Shown here one piece after another: positions 12,003-24,544 of a DNA stretch of 64,000 nucleotides. The stretch's first letter is position 1. Each line of letters starts with the position of its first letter. The DNA comes from Maylandia zebra (Eukaryota; Chordata; Actinopteri; Cichliformes; Cichlidae), in assembly GCF_041146795.1 (NCBI RefSeq), contig NC_135180.1, positions 40,249,294 to 40,313,293 of the forward strand, read 5' to 3'. The position numbers and the translations under genes are program-made. Under the pieces are notes generated by a model. That model was not told the origin of the DNA. It saw only the letters and a list, made by a program, of their open reading frames with translations, and did not search any database.

Positions 12003-13531
12003 ATACGAACAGATGAAGTATACAAAACAACAGAACATGAACACACAAAGCCAGGGGTAAAAGAAAAAGGTAACAATTATAAGAATACACGCAAAAATCC
12101 ACATACACAAGTTGTTTTGAGAGCCTTTTTGTTGGTGGAGTCTGATATTGATTGTATGTACATTTCCACATCCTTAAAATAATGACAGAAATATGGTGTT
12201 TTGTTAGTAAACCTGCTGTTTGATGGTCATGTCGCATTAAATCCGTCTTTTACGTCACTGACACAAGACAGACGCCAATTATCAGCGGTGGAGCAGACAT
12301 GGTGAACGCTTCCTGGACATCCATGGTAGATGTCAGTGAAACTGTTGGGAAGACAACGTGAACATTTTATTTGTACTGTACTGTATAATACACTTACACA
12401 TACACTTATTCTTCTTTTTTATACTAAGTTAATATACTGTGTTGTGTTGTTTGTTACGTTGTGATGTGTCATATCGTGTCGTGTTGTGTTATATGTAGTG
12501 CCGACGTAGGACAGTTTTTCCAATTTCATTGTACTACTGTACTATGTATGACTGTGCAATGACAATAAAGAGTTATCTTATCTTATCTTAATCTGCAGAT
12601 TCTGACAGAAATCTGCAGCTATCCTTTGAAGCACCGCTCCTCTAAAACAGCAACAAGGATCATTATTAGGTTATTTACATTATTATGTAAATAACAAAAT
12701 AACTTAAAGCAAAAATTGGGAAATGTAAAGTCCGAAGTCTTTATATTAAGGCCATCAGTCAAACATTGTTTGCTATGGGTCTAAACAGAGCGCGTTGTGT
12801 GTGACGTCTTCTTTTGCGCATGCGGGCCGCTTTGAGGGTTCACACTAGAGCGCGTTTGCTGTCACGTTTTATTTGTAGTGTGAACGAGCAGACAAAAAAA
12901 ATCAGATTTGATCAAAAAATCAGAATTGAGCATCAAGACCTGCAGAGTGAACGTAGCCTATCTCTCCACCATCAGGCTGCTGGGAGACGCGTTCTATCAC
13001 CGGCGTGACGTCTGCACAACTGTTTCATACGTGAGCTGTGGGGCGTGGCCAGGCGTGCCGAAGCATCTTAAAGAAGTATCCACGCACCACGACCAAGGTA
13101 CCCCGTACATATGGAATATGTAACAGTGTGGAGAGATAGTCTCTCACTAAGAGAACCAAGGTTACACAGTAACCGTGCAGTACGAGCCAATCAGGAGCCT
13201 AACCTGGTAACCACCTGAGTCAGAACATCATCGACAGTGAGATCAATAAAAATTATTGATCCTCAGGTCATTGATGACTTCAGGGAGAGCTGCTGCGATT
13301 GGTTCTTATCATAAAGACTGTGACATCAAAGGTAGTTGTAAATTATTTCTAATACTCTGAAGAAGAAGAGAAGATTAAAAACATCTATAATTATTGATCA
13401 TCACTGGATCCAGGTGATTGTTTGACATTCAGCTGCTGATAACAGAATGATGCGTGAAACAGAGACATACAGATGTGATCACTTTGGTGTGGGTGGGGTC
13501 AAGTGCACAGAGACTGATCAATACCTTCTCC
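12003..13531. other. Intergenic stretch with a LINE-type tail
   Basis: No host exon was recognised between the L1 and the hAT element. 12540-12592 ends in AATAAAGAGTTATCTTATCTTATCTTA, the pentamer tail typical of a fish LINE 3' end; the same tail occurs at 29275-29310 in the other orientation. A diverged interspersed repeat seems to occupy about 12780-13080. The rest shows nothing I can name. Confidence 0.5.
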
Positions 13532-14099
13532 TAGGGCTGCTCGATTATGGCAAAAATGATAATCACGATTATTTTCACTGACATTGAGATCTCGATTATT
13601 TGACGATATTTATTTAATAATAACAATGTGTTGAATAATGACTTTAAAAAATAATATAAAATAGTGCAAATACTGATAACAGTGCAAATGTTTGCAATAT
13701 AAGAAATCAATGAAAAATGTAAACATCTGTGTTTAGTCAACTTTGCAGTGTTGCTCTGTGGTGCAGCTACTGTAGCAAAGTTTACACACTGTGTCTACTT
13801 GATCCACGTCTGACTGAACCCATAATGTTTCCACACCACTGAAGCTTTTTACCTCTTCAACCAACAGCAGTCACTCTCCTCTCCAAATAACTTCTGCTTA
13901 GCTTTCCGAGCTTCCCTCAGGTCCTCTTAATTGTTGTGACGCGTGTTCGAAATGCAGAGAGGTGCGCTCGATTTGCCACACGGAGCAGCGTGAGAGTAAA
14001 GCACGAGGGAGGGGCTAATAATCGGCTCAGTCATTTTTAATGATCGTTGAAAGCCCAGATTGTAATCGTGATTAAAATTCAATTAATTGAGGAGCCCTA
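13532..14099. mobile_element. Non-autonomous hAT element with perfect 8-bp TSD
   Basis: CCTTCTCC is duplicated exactly at 13524-13531 and 14100-14107. Between the copies the element begins TAGGGCTGCTCGATTA and ends with the approximate inverse TTGAGGAGCCCTA. It has subterminal AATCACGATTATT-type repeats and no transposase. An 8-bp duplication and the TAGGGC ends indicate the hAT superfamily. Confidence 0.88.
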
Positions 14100-14217
14100 C
14101 CTTCTCCCAGAGCTTTTTATTATTATAAACTTTGCAGTAAATTTGGGTGTGTTTGATTTTCTCTCGGCTCTGATCCTTGTTGGCGTCGTTACCTTTTATC
14201 ACGTCTGTTCATGCACA

Positions 14218-14605
14218 GATATCCTCGTGTTGGTGTTGTTCCCACATCATCATAATAAATGTTGTTCCAGGTTCAACATTGCAACTGACCAATCACATTG
14301 TTGTGACGTCATACTTTTGTGACTTCGGAAAAAACGCTGAAAAAAATAAATAAAAAAATCTACTGAACTTGCGAGAAACCGCCGCTGTCGCCGATCCAGC
14401 AGCTGTAATTCTTTGCATTTCAGGATACTGTTCTTTAATAAACCGTAAGCATTACACATGCTGTCCTTGCAACACTGGAATGTCATAAATGAATCAATTG
14501 CTTGGCTTGCAAAAGTATGACATCACAACAATGTGATTGGTCAGTTGCAATGTTGAACCTGGGACAACATTTATTATGATGATGTGGGAACAACACGAGG
14601 ATATC
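14218..14605. mobile_element. Foldback MITE with about 100-bp terminal inverted repeats
   Basis: The left arm 14218-14319 (starts GATATCCTCGTGTTG) and right arm 14510-14605 (ends CAACACGAGGATATC) are near-perfect inverted copies, apart from a 5-bp insertion (GTGTT) in the left arm. The centre, 14320-14509, is unique and non-coding. No transposase is present, and the flanking duplication is unclear because the ends are palindromic. Confidence 0.85.
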
Positions 14606-14695
14606 AGATCATCCTCTGTTCAGTGCCTCGTGTGGCTCGTGTTCACAGCAGGTCTGCCGGTCAGGGCAGAAATCACAGATCAATGCCACATCACT

Positions 14696-14701
14696 TTTAT
14701 T
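14696..14701 (-). promoter_or_regulatory. tsen34: Candidate poly(A) signal of tsen34
   Basis: AATAAA on the minus strand lies about 450 nt past the tsen34 stop codon at 15153. No other canonical hexamer was noticed closer to the stop, so this would give a 3' UTR of about 0.45-0.5 kb. Confidence 0.5.
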
Positions 14702-15152
14702 TCAACACAATGACTCACTGAGAAAATACAATCTTTGAAAAAAGGAGAGCTGTCCTTTGTTTCCTCGCACTGACACTAATGAAAAGAAATAAAGAAGTGG
14801 GCGGGGTTTGTCGGGGCCCTTTCACCTCCAGCACGCTGCTTTAAGACAAAGTTGTCGAACGGCTCGGAGGTCAGAGCTGGACTCGGCTGCACGGCAGGCT
14901 TCATCAGAGAAACCGCGTGGATGAGTCTGAGCTGCAGAGAGCTGTCTCTGTGACGCTCGCCACGCAGAAACAAAGAGCAGACCGATCACGCTCTACTGTC
15001 CTTTAGAGGCCGCGGCCCTGCTCCGTCCTGTCAGTCACATGACCTCCTGCAGTTGTTCTTCAGCCTCAAACTTACAGAAACAGGTTTTAGATGCAGGATG
15101 CGGACCTGCCTTAACATGGGCCGGCGGGCGCCGTCTGTCCTGTCCCCCGGGT

Positions 15153-16440
15153 TTAAATCATCCCGCTCCACTGAAGCGACGTGTAGCAGACCCTGGCGTC
15201 TGGCCCCGGCGAACACAGAAGGACCGTCTTCTTCACGTTGGATCCCAGACGAGCCACGGCGAGGACATCCAGCAAACACACGGACTCATCCAGAGACACA
15301 CAGACGGCGATAAAGTGAGCGTGGAACCGCAGAGGGTCACCTGACGAGACATGACCGCACAGAGTCAGCAGCAGCCTGACATCACTGACGTCAGCAGTGA
15401 TGTCAGGCTGTCAGCCTCAGGAATCATTCTGGTCAGGTGTTGAGCTCCTCACTCACCTGGATACACCAGGAAGTCTCCTCCAAACTTTCCTGCTGAGGTC
15501 AGGTAGAAGCCCCGCCCCCGTAGGTCTCTGAACACCTGGTACCTGGCGTCACAGCGGGGCTCAGCCCCAGTTGGCCCGTAGGCCTGCAGGAAGGCTCGAG
15601 CTTCAGGACAGTAACTTAGCCCCGCCCTCGCCGTGCTCAGCTGGACTGCCATTGCTGACTGCGGGAAGGTGAAGTTCTGGTCCAGAGCCTGCAGGCGGCG
15701 CCGCAGGGCTTCATCTGCACTTGTAGCGCCAGACTCTGCACCTGAGAGGACGGGCACCGTGAGCGCAGCCGCCAGGTACAGAATGCAGAAACCTTATCAC
15801 GGCAACACTCACCTGTCATAGCTCGGAGCAGCGCCAACTTCCTGTCCTCCAGTGCGAGGACGCTCTGCTCCTCAAAGCTCCTCTTCTCCTCCTCCTCGTG
15901 CTTCTGACGGAGCTCCGCCCCCCCCCAATCCTGCTGAGAACAACAACAACACATCAAACACACAGGACGCTCGGCCTTGCAGTTCCTATGACAACCAGCA
16001 GTGAGTCCGTGCCACAGAGTCCCGTGTTAAAATAAACATGTCTGCAGCCTGGCACGCTAACTGTACGTACAGGGTGACAGTGACCTCGGAACAGCCAACA
16101 TGGCGGCCAGCTTAATGAGGTGCCACGATGAGCGCCAGCACCTCTAACGACCCGCTCTGACCTGGCAGCGGTCCGGCAGGGCTGCAGCGGCGCGGCGCTC
16201 CCTCAGCAGCCCCTCCTCCTCCGGCAGCAGCAGCAGCGGTCGACCCAGGCGCCCGTTCTGTCGGGGCGTTCGGGGCAGCGACCCCAGGAGTGCCCCCACC
16301 AGGCCTTGAGCCCTAACAGCCCTCAGGTCCTGCATCCTCCACACCAACGGGGCGGAGTCACACAAACTCACTCCCACAGCTGGGGCGGCGTACTCTTCCT
16401 CAGAGCCCAGACGCCGCTCCCCGCAGGACAGCGCCTCCAT
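15153..16440 (-). CDS. tsen34: tRNA-splicing endonuclease subunit Sen34
   Basis: Four coding exons: 16440-16162, 15933-15813, 15741-15457 and 15340-15153, totalling 873 nt (290 residues; the human protein is about 310). The N-terminal domain carries APLVWRMQDLRAVRAQGLVG and LPRTPRQNGRLGRPLLLLPE. The middle exon is a charged linker (EEEEKRSFEEQSVLALEDRK). The C-terminal nuclease domain contains RYQVFRDLRGRGFYLTSAGK and KFGGDFLVYPG. The catalytic triad is complete: Tyr in FLVYPG at the end of exon 3, His in RFHAH and Lys in NVKKTVLL in exon 4, with the His-Lys distance (31 residues) the same as in human Sen34. The protein cuts pre-tRNA introns in the nucleus within the Sen2/Sen15/Sen34/Sen54 complex. 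The exon-2 acceptor is a NAGNAG (15930/15933), so a one-residue variant is possible. A CAG acceptor at 16450 shows that the ATG exon follows a 5' UTR intron. Confidence 0.95.
15372..15410. repeat. 16-bp stem-loop containing a CRE-like TGACGTCA
   Basis: CAGCCTGACATCACTG at 15372-15387 and its exact reverse complement at 15395-15410 flank a 7-nt loop. The palindromic TGACGTCA (cAMP-response-element consensus) straddles the loop at 15386-15393. It lies in the last tsen34 intron. Any regulatory role is unproven. Confidence 0.8.
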
Positions 16441-17446
16441 CAGGACGACCTGTGGAGACAGAGGACTCAGTCAGCTGACGTGTGAGAGTCACACACACAG
16501 CCTCTGCAGGAGGATCAAATGATGGCGAGCTGCTAGAAAAACTTTATTCCACAAAAGAACAAAGTCCAAGTGCAGCAGCTACCTCAGTCGCACACAGATT
16601 ACATGAAATACATACAGCACACAACGTTTCACAACTTGTTGTCCTGATGTGGTCCGGATAAAACGCCGTTCCAAAACCACTGGGATCACTTTTTATAGTC
16701 TGACATAAACGTGTGCAGTGTGAGCACGCCAGAACAAAGGAACAGACTCGTGTGTGGCATCACAGTTTGACTGTTTTAAGGAAACCTATGGTAGGACACA
16801 CCTGTGGACACGTTTAAAGGACACGTCCTTCTTCCAGGTAATACCAGAGACGAGGCGATTCCAACAGAAGACTTCCTCCTGGAACAGAGCTCTGACCTCT
16901 TCATCACAGTTTCAACAACATCAGAATTACAGACAAAGAAACAAAAGCTCCAGTTTATGAAGATGACATCACACATGCTTGTAGGAAGCTGAGTAATAAT
17001 AAATGTGTTGTTTAGAGAGGAGGAAGACAGCAGCGTTCTCATAAGAGTTCATCATTGAAGAGTTCTTTATAAAAATCTTCAGCCTTATCTTTGCTTTTTC
17101 ACTGCAGAAGATTTCTTTGATTTTTGAGCTGAAGAGTCAAGGATCCATTCCCAGCTCTACAGCTCACCTGGAGATGCCCGCTGCCTCTCAGAGACCGAGC
17201 TCAATGAGCACCGGCTGAAACTGAAGTTTAATGAGCCTCGTCTTTGTTGGTCTTTAGTGAGAACGATACCGAACAATCAAATCTCACCTTTATTGACGTG
17301 AAGACAGAGACCTGCTGCTCCGTAGGAGACGTGAAGTGTTTTAATAGCTAAATGAAATTTGGCTCCAAACTTGTATCGTCTGCTGACTGACACTCTCCGA
17401 GCCGACAAACAGCTGAGGAACCAGCCGACTGAGCATGCGCACTTAC

Positions 17447-17600
17447 GGTCCGATCCGAGGCTCACTCCGACTCTCCGGTCCGTCAGCCGACCCAATCCCC
17501 GAGCTCACGAGGGAGCGCCTGGTCGCGACCTGCCGTAAACTGCTGCGGCTGTAGCTGTTGTCAGTGGGCGGACCGGAAACACGAGCGCTTAGACCGGAAG
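17447..17600 (-). promoter_or_regulatory. tsen34: Probable tsen34 first non-coding exon and promoter area
   Basis: On the minus strand a strong donor (ACC then GTAAGT) lies at 17447-17442, and the coding exon has an acceptor at 16450, which fits a 5' UTR exon ending at 17447. The area 17440-17610 is CpG-rich compared with its surroundings. The start site itself cannot be placed from sequence alone. Confidence 0.45.
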
Positions 17601-18374
17601 AAGCAGCGCAACTGCCGGGTCACGTGAGTTCCCTGCTCTTTCCTCTGAAAGTGTTTTTAGTTGAACAGTGTAAGAAGTAAAAATGAATTAACACAAGGGG
17701 ACTTAAAGACTCAATTAAGCGCAAAGCTGTTTTTCTGTTCTGGGGCAACAGGCAAATTGTTTTTTCCCCAGGAAACTCATTCTGAGGAAGCTGATGTGAA
17801 ATTTTGGTCACAACAATGGGGAGATAAATTTTTTTAGTCATGGTACAAACAGGTCGGCTATTTGCTTCAACAGATGTCCTGGTAGGCTTTTGTGCAACAT
17901 GGCAGACAAAAATGGACATTGGGTTGCCTGTGTGTTAAATACCGATAATACTCTGATTATTTTGGTTAATGTTTATGGATACAACAATGATCAAGAGAAT
18001 AAGAACCTGCTGCATCAAATTTCTACAGTTATAAAGGAACTTTACACCAAATTCCCTACTGATTATATAGTAGTTGGAGGTGATTTCAATGTGACTCCTG
18101 ATGAATGGTTGGATAGATGGCCTTCAAAATTTTCAAGAGAACATAAAAACCCAATATTTGAAAATTTCGCTAATGATACTAAATTAATAGATGTGTGGAG
18201 ATTGTTAAACAAAGATGTAAAACAATTCACCTGGCACAAACCTAATGGTCAAAGCAGGTCACGTATTGATTATTGGTTGGTATCCAACTCAATTTTACAA
18301 TATGTTAAGGAAACAGTCATCTCTAACAGTCCAAGTTTAAGTTTAATTTCAACATTTTGTTTTGTTGTAAAGGG

Positions 18375-18430
18375 TGACAGGGCTTGGCTTCCTTTTGGTA
18401 GTGGACCATTGATCAGGAAGCCAAGCCCTA
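18375..18430. repeat. Hairpin near the left end of the piggyBac-derived insert
   Basis: AGGGCTTGGCTTCCT and its reverse complement AGGAAGCCAAGCCCT are separated by about 20 nt. The position, just after the L1 reading frame ends, suggests a subterminal inverted repeat of the DNA transposon. Confidence 0.6.
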
Positions 18431-18521
18431 TATATATGATACAATCTCACTGCACTTAGCCTAATCCTTCATTGCCCTGAAGAATTCTGTGGTGTACGGA
18501 CCTCCTCTCCAAGGAAAGAAA

Positions 18522-19163
18522 ATGCAGAGAAGACTCACCACTCAGCAGGCCTTGGAAATGATCCTGAGGGAAGTCGACCCTTGTGACTCGGATGGAGAAG
18601 ACCTAGGAGTTCAGCCGGATTCGGACTCAGAGCTGTCTGATCAGTCTTCCGGTTAGTTTCATTTCATGTTATTTCCTATTTCATTTCAAACAAGTAAGTG
18701 GATGTAGTTAGTAAGTAAGATATTTCAGACATTATTCTGATACAGAGGAGGAGATACTGGAATTATAATTAGTATCTATGCATGCATTTGTGATTTTGTT
18801 TGACCTTCCCATTGCTCACAATTTGAATTTGTTCACACTGCAGATGAGGAGACTGCTTCTCCACCTAAAAAGAGAGCTTGTTTGGGGACTGAGACAGCGA
18901 AAGATGGCACAGTGTGGCGTGAAGAACAGGTGGGGACCTGTCTCCCTTTCACCCCAATAGAAGCGTACGCTGCAGATGGAGAGCCAACGGCTAAGGCCAG
19001 GAGAAGGATCTCGAGTCGCCTTCAGAGCTTCCTGTGTTTCATCACTCTTGACATGCTTCATAGCATTCAAGAATGGACTATTCAACATGCACAGCAAACG
19101 GAGCATGTTCATTGGTTCATGGACCTCCCATGGATACCATGGCAGTGCCAGGATTGTGAGTGA
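18522..19163 (+). pseudogene. piggyBac-like transposase remnant, two exons
   Basis: Exon 18522-18651 begins MQRRLTTQQALEMILREVD and continues into an acidic serine-rich stretch. A GTTAGT donor and CTGCAG acceptor join it in frame to 18844-19163 (DEETASPPKKRACL, DGTVWREEQVG, RRRISSRLQSFLCFITLDML, then a stop after QCQDCE). The arrangement fits the N-terminus and start of the DDE_Tnp_1_7 domain of piggyBac-type transposases. About 150 codons remain where an intact transposase has over 500, and the catalytic Asp residues are absent. The fragment sits inside the L1; TTAA tetramers near both presumed ends fit piggyBac target preference but the exact ends are not fixed. Confidence 0.7.
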
Positions 19164-22100
19164 TTGCTGAAAATGTTGAATTGTACTCACTCACTTTTTA
19201 TTATTATTTGTAAATATGTGTACAAATGGTTGGTTTTTTGTACTGTTTTTATCAATAAATCTCAGCAACAAAGGACCTACACCCATGTGTGTTGATTTCT
19301 CCCTAAGATGGCAAACTGAAACACTCCAAGTTGGTGACTTTTGGAGATTTATTTCCCTGGATGATTGAAAATGCATCAAGATGAAACACAAAAGGAAGTT
19401 CACAGCTTTTAGCAGCTCCCCCACGCCCTCAATCACCCCCCCCCCCCCACTCCCCTCCCTCCAGAATTCCCAGATAACGACCTAATATACATATGAATGA
19501 CTAGCCAATTTAGCTTCCACTTGGCTGAAGCTAAAGCTTAGCTAAAAGCCTACCAGCCTGTTAGAGCCATTATTCGCCATTATTCTAAGACTACACTACA
19601 CTAAAACAACACATTTAAGGATTATTGGAAATTTAACTCTCAGCTGCTGAGAAATGAGGAGTATTGTAATTCTATTAAAAAATAATTTTAGATATTCAGA
19701 ATGATGAAGCCATCAATACACCGATACTCAAATGGGAATATCTTAAATTTAGAATCAGAAAAACCTCAATTACATTCGGTAAAAAGTTAAACAGACAAAG
19801 GAAAGAAGAGGAATCAAATGTATTAAAAGAACTTATGAATCTGTATGGCAAATTGAATTGGACTGAGGAAGAAAAAATTAATAACTTACAATCTAAATTG
19901 GACGAAATGTACCTTTATAGAGCCAAGGCTGCTTATTTGCGATCCAAAGCCAAGTGGATAGAAGAGGGTGAAAAGAGCACTGCCTATTTTTGCAATCTAG
20001 AACAACGTAGACAAGAATATAATTCAATATGTAACCTAATAATCAACGGAGAGGAATGTACAGACACTAAACAGTAACCTTTATAAGTCTTCATACTCAG
20101 AACAAAATGTCACCTCCTTCTTTGACAAAATCAGTAATTGGATTCCAGTAATTGATGATAATTTTAGAGAAATTTGTGATGAAGACCTAACTATAGAAGA
20201 ATTTGATTTTGCTATTAAGAGCATGGCATCTGATCGCTCACTGGGACCAGATGGAATAACAACTAATTTCTATAAGCACTTTTGGGAAGACCTAAAATTA
20301 CTATTATTCAGTGCGTTAAATGAATGTATAAATCAAAAGGAGCTTATGGCAACAATGAAACAGGGAGTTATAAAATTAATTCCAAAACCGGGGAAAGATA
20401 AGAAAAAACTAAGTAATCTAAGACCTATAACACTTTTAAATACAGACTACAAAGTTTTTACAAAAGTTTTAGCAACAAGACTAAAAACAGGTATTTCTGA
20501 AATAATTAGCCCGACACAATCAGGATTTCTCAAAGGACGGTTGATCCAAAATAATATCCGCTTGGTTTTGGACCTCATCGATTACAATTACCTAATTACG
20601 GATGATGGTTTTATGTTGTTCTTGGACTTCCATAAAGCATTTGATTCTATCGAACACACTTTTATTATTAAGACATTTAAACATTTTGGGTTTGGAGATG
20701 CATTTCTGGATATGATCACTATGTTATACACTGATATTAATAGTTGTGTTTCTCTTTCAGAAGGCACATGTCCCAGGTTCAGGGTGGAGAGAGGTATCAG
20801 GCAGGGCTGCAGCATCTCACCTCTTTTATTCATTGTAGCCACTGAATTACTTGCTATTACTGTCATAAACTCAAACATCAAAGGATTAGACATAAATAAT
20901 CACAAATTAATAATAAGTCAGCTTGCTGATGATACAACAGTCTTTCTAAAAAATAAAGAACAAATTCCATTGGCCTTAGATACAATAAAGATCTTTTCTG
21001 ATGCTTCTGGACTACGGCTGAACCTGGACAAATGTGAACTCATGAGTATCCACAATTGTTCTCACTCTTCTTTGTATGATATACCTGTCAAAAATGAAAT
21101 CAAATATCTTGGAATCTGGATAACTAAATGCATGGCTGATAGTGAAGAAAAGAATATTCAGAATACAACTGACAAATGCAAAAAAACTCTGAACCATTGG
21201 CTACAGAGAGATTTAACGTTGTTCGGCAGGATAATGTTGACCAAGGTTGAATCTTTGTCCAGATGAATCTGTCCAGCTTGTTCCCTAGCCATCCCACCAA
21301 GAATTATAAAAGACATCAATAAGGTGAATTTTAATTTCATATGGAAAAATAAACATCATTATATCAGTAACAGGGACTTGATAAAAGACTATGAAGAGGG
21401 GGGTTTAAAAGCAATCGATTTTGAAATAATGAATGGCATTTTAAAGATTAATTGGCTACGATCTTTCTTGAAAAATGATAATGAGATCTGGTTCTTGATA
21501 CCATCTCTTATTTTCAACAAAGTTGGGGGGATCCTTTTAGTGTGTGATTTTGAAATTTCTAAACTACCCATAAAACTTTCCAAATTTCATCAAAGAGTTT
21601 TGTTAAATTGGAAATTAATGTTTAAACATAACTTTAGTCCCCACAACGTTCCACTGTGGAACAATAGGGTGATATTGAATCGGGGGAAATCTATGTTTGT
21701 GGAAGAATGGATGACAAAACAAATTTTGTCTGTGACACATATAATGGATGAAAATGGAGATATACTTGAATTAAACAGGCTTAATGAGAAATATGACATG
21801 AGTTGCTCGTTCGAGCTCTATAAAAAGGTCTCACAGAATGTCCCAACAGTCCTTGTAAATACGGTAAAGAACAATTTTTCAAATATACCGACTCTAAATT
21901 TGCATAAAGTTAAACTAGATGGTCTTGACTTGGTTAATGAAAAATGCAATAATCAGTTTTTGAGGAGGTATTTGGTTAACACCTTATATCCAGGTAGGAC
22001 AAAACATTCACTCATCTTTAAAGATTATAACAAATCTGAGATCTCGTTGATCAGAACCAAATATTTAAAATTTCCAATTCCCCCCAAATTTAAAGAAGTC

Positions 22101-22920
22101 CATTTTAGAACTACAAAAAATATTTACCCCTCCAATGAATTTATGAGAGAAAGATTTAAATTTGTGTTAGACAACTGTTATATTTGTAAAACAACTTCGG
22201 AAACAACAGAGCACATGTTCTATGGGTGTGGGACAATCCAGAACTTATGGAAATCTCTCCATGTCCTAATATTGTCCCAGTATGGATATATAGATTTTTG
22301 GTCTTTTCAAAATATTCAAATTGGAGTAATCCTTAAGGACAAAAATAGTGAGTTTTTAGTTAACAATCTCATTATTATAACAAAGTATTACATACATAAA
22401 TGCCGATATGCTAAATCCCCCCCTTCATGGCCTGCTCTTAAAAACGACCTCTCCCTGTCCCGTAAATCTCTGAAGCTAATAAATAAGCCCCAAGCAATCA
22501 AATTGCATAGATTTTTGAAGAGTTTGATTTTTCTTAGCCCCTTATTTAAGTTATGAGTCTTGTTTATGGAACCTCACTTTTAGAGAGTTTATGATCCCCC
22601 TTGTCTCCTTTATTTCTGTTCCTTGTTTTACATTCTTTTTTATTGTTATTTATTTTTGTATTGGTTATTCATCTTTTTATATTATTATTATGTAGATGTG
22701 TGCGTATGCATGTATGTGTATATATATATATGTATGTATGTATGTATGTTTACTTTCAGTTATTGTCGATTTCATCGTGGTGTACCAACGGCACTGTGGC
22801 AGTGATGTGTATTCCTCTGATCGGGAGAAAAGAAAAAGGTGTGATTCTGTTCTGAATGATTCAATATGTCGCTTGTCTCTTTGAGATTGTCATTGTTATT
22901 GTTCTAAATAAAGTTCATTC

Positions 22921-24009
22921 ATAGGTCGTTTGGACGTGCTGGTGCGTCCGTGGACTCCAGAGGGTTAAATCAGTTTTTGATGGTTATAAAAATGTTCTGT
23001 GATGATGGCAGTATGTAACACACGTTTTGATCTGATAAACACACCTGATGTCTGATAACTTGAAGACATCAGTTGTCAGAGATGGACGCTGCGTCATTAA
23101 CACTGACCTCAAGCGTCGGCTTTTGGATCCGATGCTTGGAAACTGCTGAACTCTTCAGTGGATGGGGTCCTGTGGACGTGTCACTACTGCCACCCAGACT
23201 CTGACACAGCCTAATGTTCCTCAGCTTTGATGCAGAAACACTCGTTCCACACCCAAGGAGCCACTGAGGGGACGACAGCAATCAACCAGATGACACCGGG
23301 CTGTCCTTTGGTAAACTCCGGGACACCTGCTGCTGTTTTTCAGTTTATAAGACACTAAGTTCAAATCCAGCTGGACACAGGTAACTGGTTAAAGAAGTGT
23401 TTGTGTTTATTGTCTTACTGTTTTAAAGGTGATTTTTAGAGGATGTAGAAAATCCATTTACTGCAAACATGTTAAACAGCAGCTTGACAGAATAAATAAT
23501 TCTTCTGATAAAATCATATCAGTTTAACATAAAGTCAACATAAACAGGTGTAAATGTAACCAAACTGTCGGTGTTATTTTTACATGAGGTGACTGCAAAG
23601 AGTTCACATGAATGACAAACACACAAATCATGTTGGTATGAAAGTTGTGCAGTTATACAACAAAGATTAATGTTGACTAAACACAACTTTATTTCATGTT
23701 AATGAAGCTGATGGTTTCTGTCGATGCAGAACAGACCGACGGTCTGCCAAAGCAACCCCGGAGTTTATCACCGCAGACACGGGGAACATTGTTCAGTCAG
23801 CTGATTTGAAGCCAGCGAGCGTTTCACTGGTTGAAGACAGAAATGTCCACAAACAAACAGCAGCTGAGAGCCGCTGCAGTAAAGGTGACAGCGCATTAAA
23901 GAGCAAAGAAGCACATGGTAACGTCCATGAGCTGTCAGTGTCAGCGGAGGGTTTGCAACCAAGTGTTAAAAATGAACGTTTTATTTTCACTTATCTTTAC
24001 TTACCTTAG
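22921..24009. other. Intergenic, no gene seen
   Basis: Both strands contain only short open frames without family resemblance, and no splice-consistent exon was found. The stretch lies between the L1 end and the MITE at 24010. Confidence 0.5.
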
Positions 24010-24544
24010 TATGGAAGCCCGTTTACGCCAAAAAACCCAAGTATCCATAAGTCGAAATTTCCACTTATGTTTCTCCAAATTTCGAGTTATTAACTCGAAA
24101 TTTTGAGTTAATAAGTCGAAATTTGGAGAAACATAACTCGAAATTTCGACTTAGCTCTGCCAATCAGTAATCTACATGAATGAGGTCACTTTCTTGTTAC
24201 CCGGAAGCATATGGTGCAAAGTAGCGCGCATTCAAAACCGGATCGCAACAAACTGGCGCTTTCGCGAGTACGTTTGCTGATAGTAACGCCATGTGATTCA
24301 GCTAATAACACAAGGATTTCATCGTTTGAAGCCACGCTGAAAATACTCAGCAATCTGTGCATTCATGACTGCATGTAGCTGTAGCATTTGTACCTGAGGG
24401 CTTCAGCTTCCGGGTAACAAGGAAATGACATCATTCACATAGATTACTGATTGGCAGCGCCAACTCGAAATTTCAAGAAAATAACTCAAAATTTTGAGTT
24501 ATGGATCCTTTTTCCCCCCTTAGTGGCAGAAACAGGCTTCCATA
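24010..24544. mobile_element. Non-autonomous DNA transposon with internal hairpins
   Basis: The ends TATGGAAGCCCGTTT and AAACAGGCTTCCATA are inverted repeats with one mismatch. Further inside, the element has AACTCGAAATTTCG-type repeats that form a hairpin at about 24050-24145, and an outer pair (TCAGTAATCTACATGAATGA near 24165 and its near-inverse at about 24433). No transposase is encoded and no clear flanking duplication was identified. Confidence 0.75.

Larger units (their letters stand above)
17697..22920 (+). mobile_element. L1-type LINE interrupted by a piggyBac-derived insert
   Basis: 17697-18350 encodes the endonuclease half of an L1 ORF2 (FLQETHSEEADVKFW across a frame change, then NGHWVACVLNTDNTLIILVN, VVGGDFNVTPDEWLDRW, RIDYWLVSNSILQYV). 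The element then breaks off and resumes near 19615 with KDYWKFNSQLLRNEEYC and the RT: DRSLGPDGITTNFYKHFW, LRPITLLNTDYKVFTK, FLDFHKAFDSIEHTF, VERGIRQGCSISPLLF and SQLADDTTVFLKN, with an intact ADD box. The C-terminal part 21324-22556 carries the CYIC...H...C knuckle (CKTTSETTEHMFYGC). Stops or frameshifts lie near 20078 and 21264. ORF1 and the 5' end are missing. 22557-22920 is an AT-rich 3' UTR ending in AAATAAAG. Confidence 0.85.

Noticed and set aside
12814..13123. Overlapping plus-strand frames resembling a spliced exon (VAYLSTIRLLGDAFYHRR)
   Set aside because: The segment looks like part of a dispersed repeat; no continuing exon or family match was recognised.
16144..16161. Reading through the first tsen34 exon into the intron
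   Set aside because: The GTCAGA donor after CCAG and the in-frame exon at 15933 fit the Sen34 protein better.
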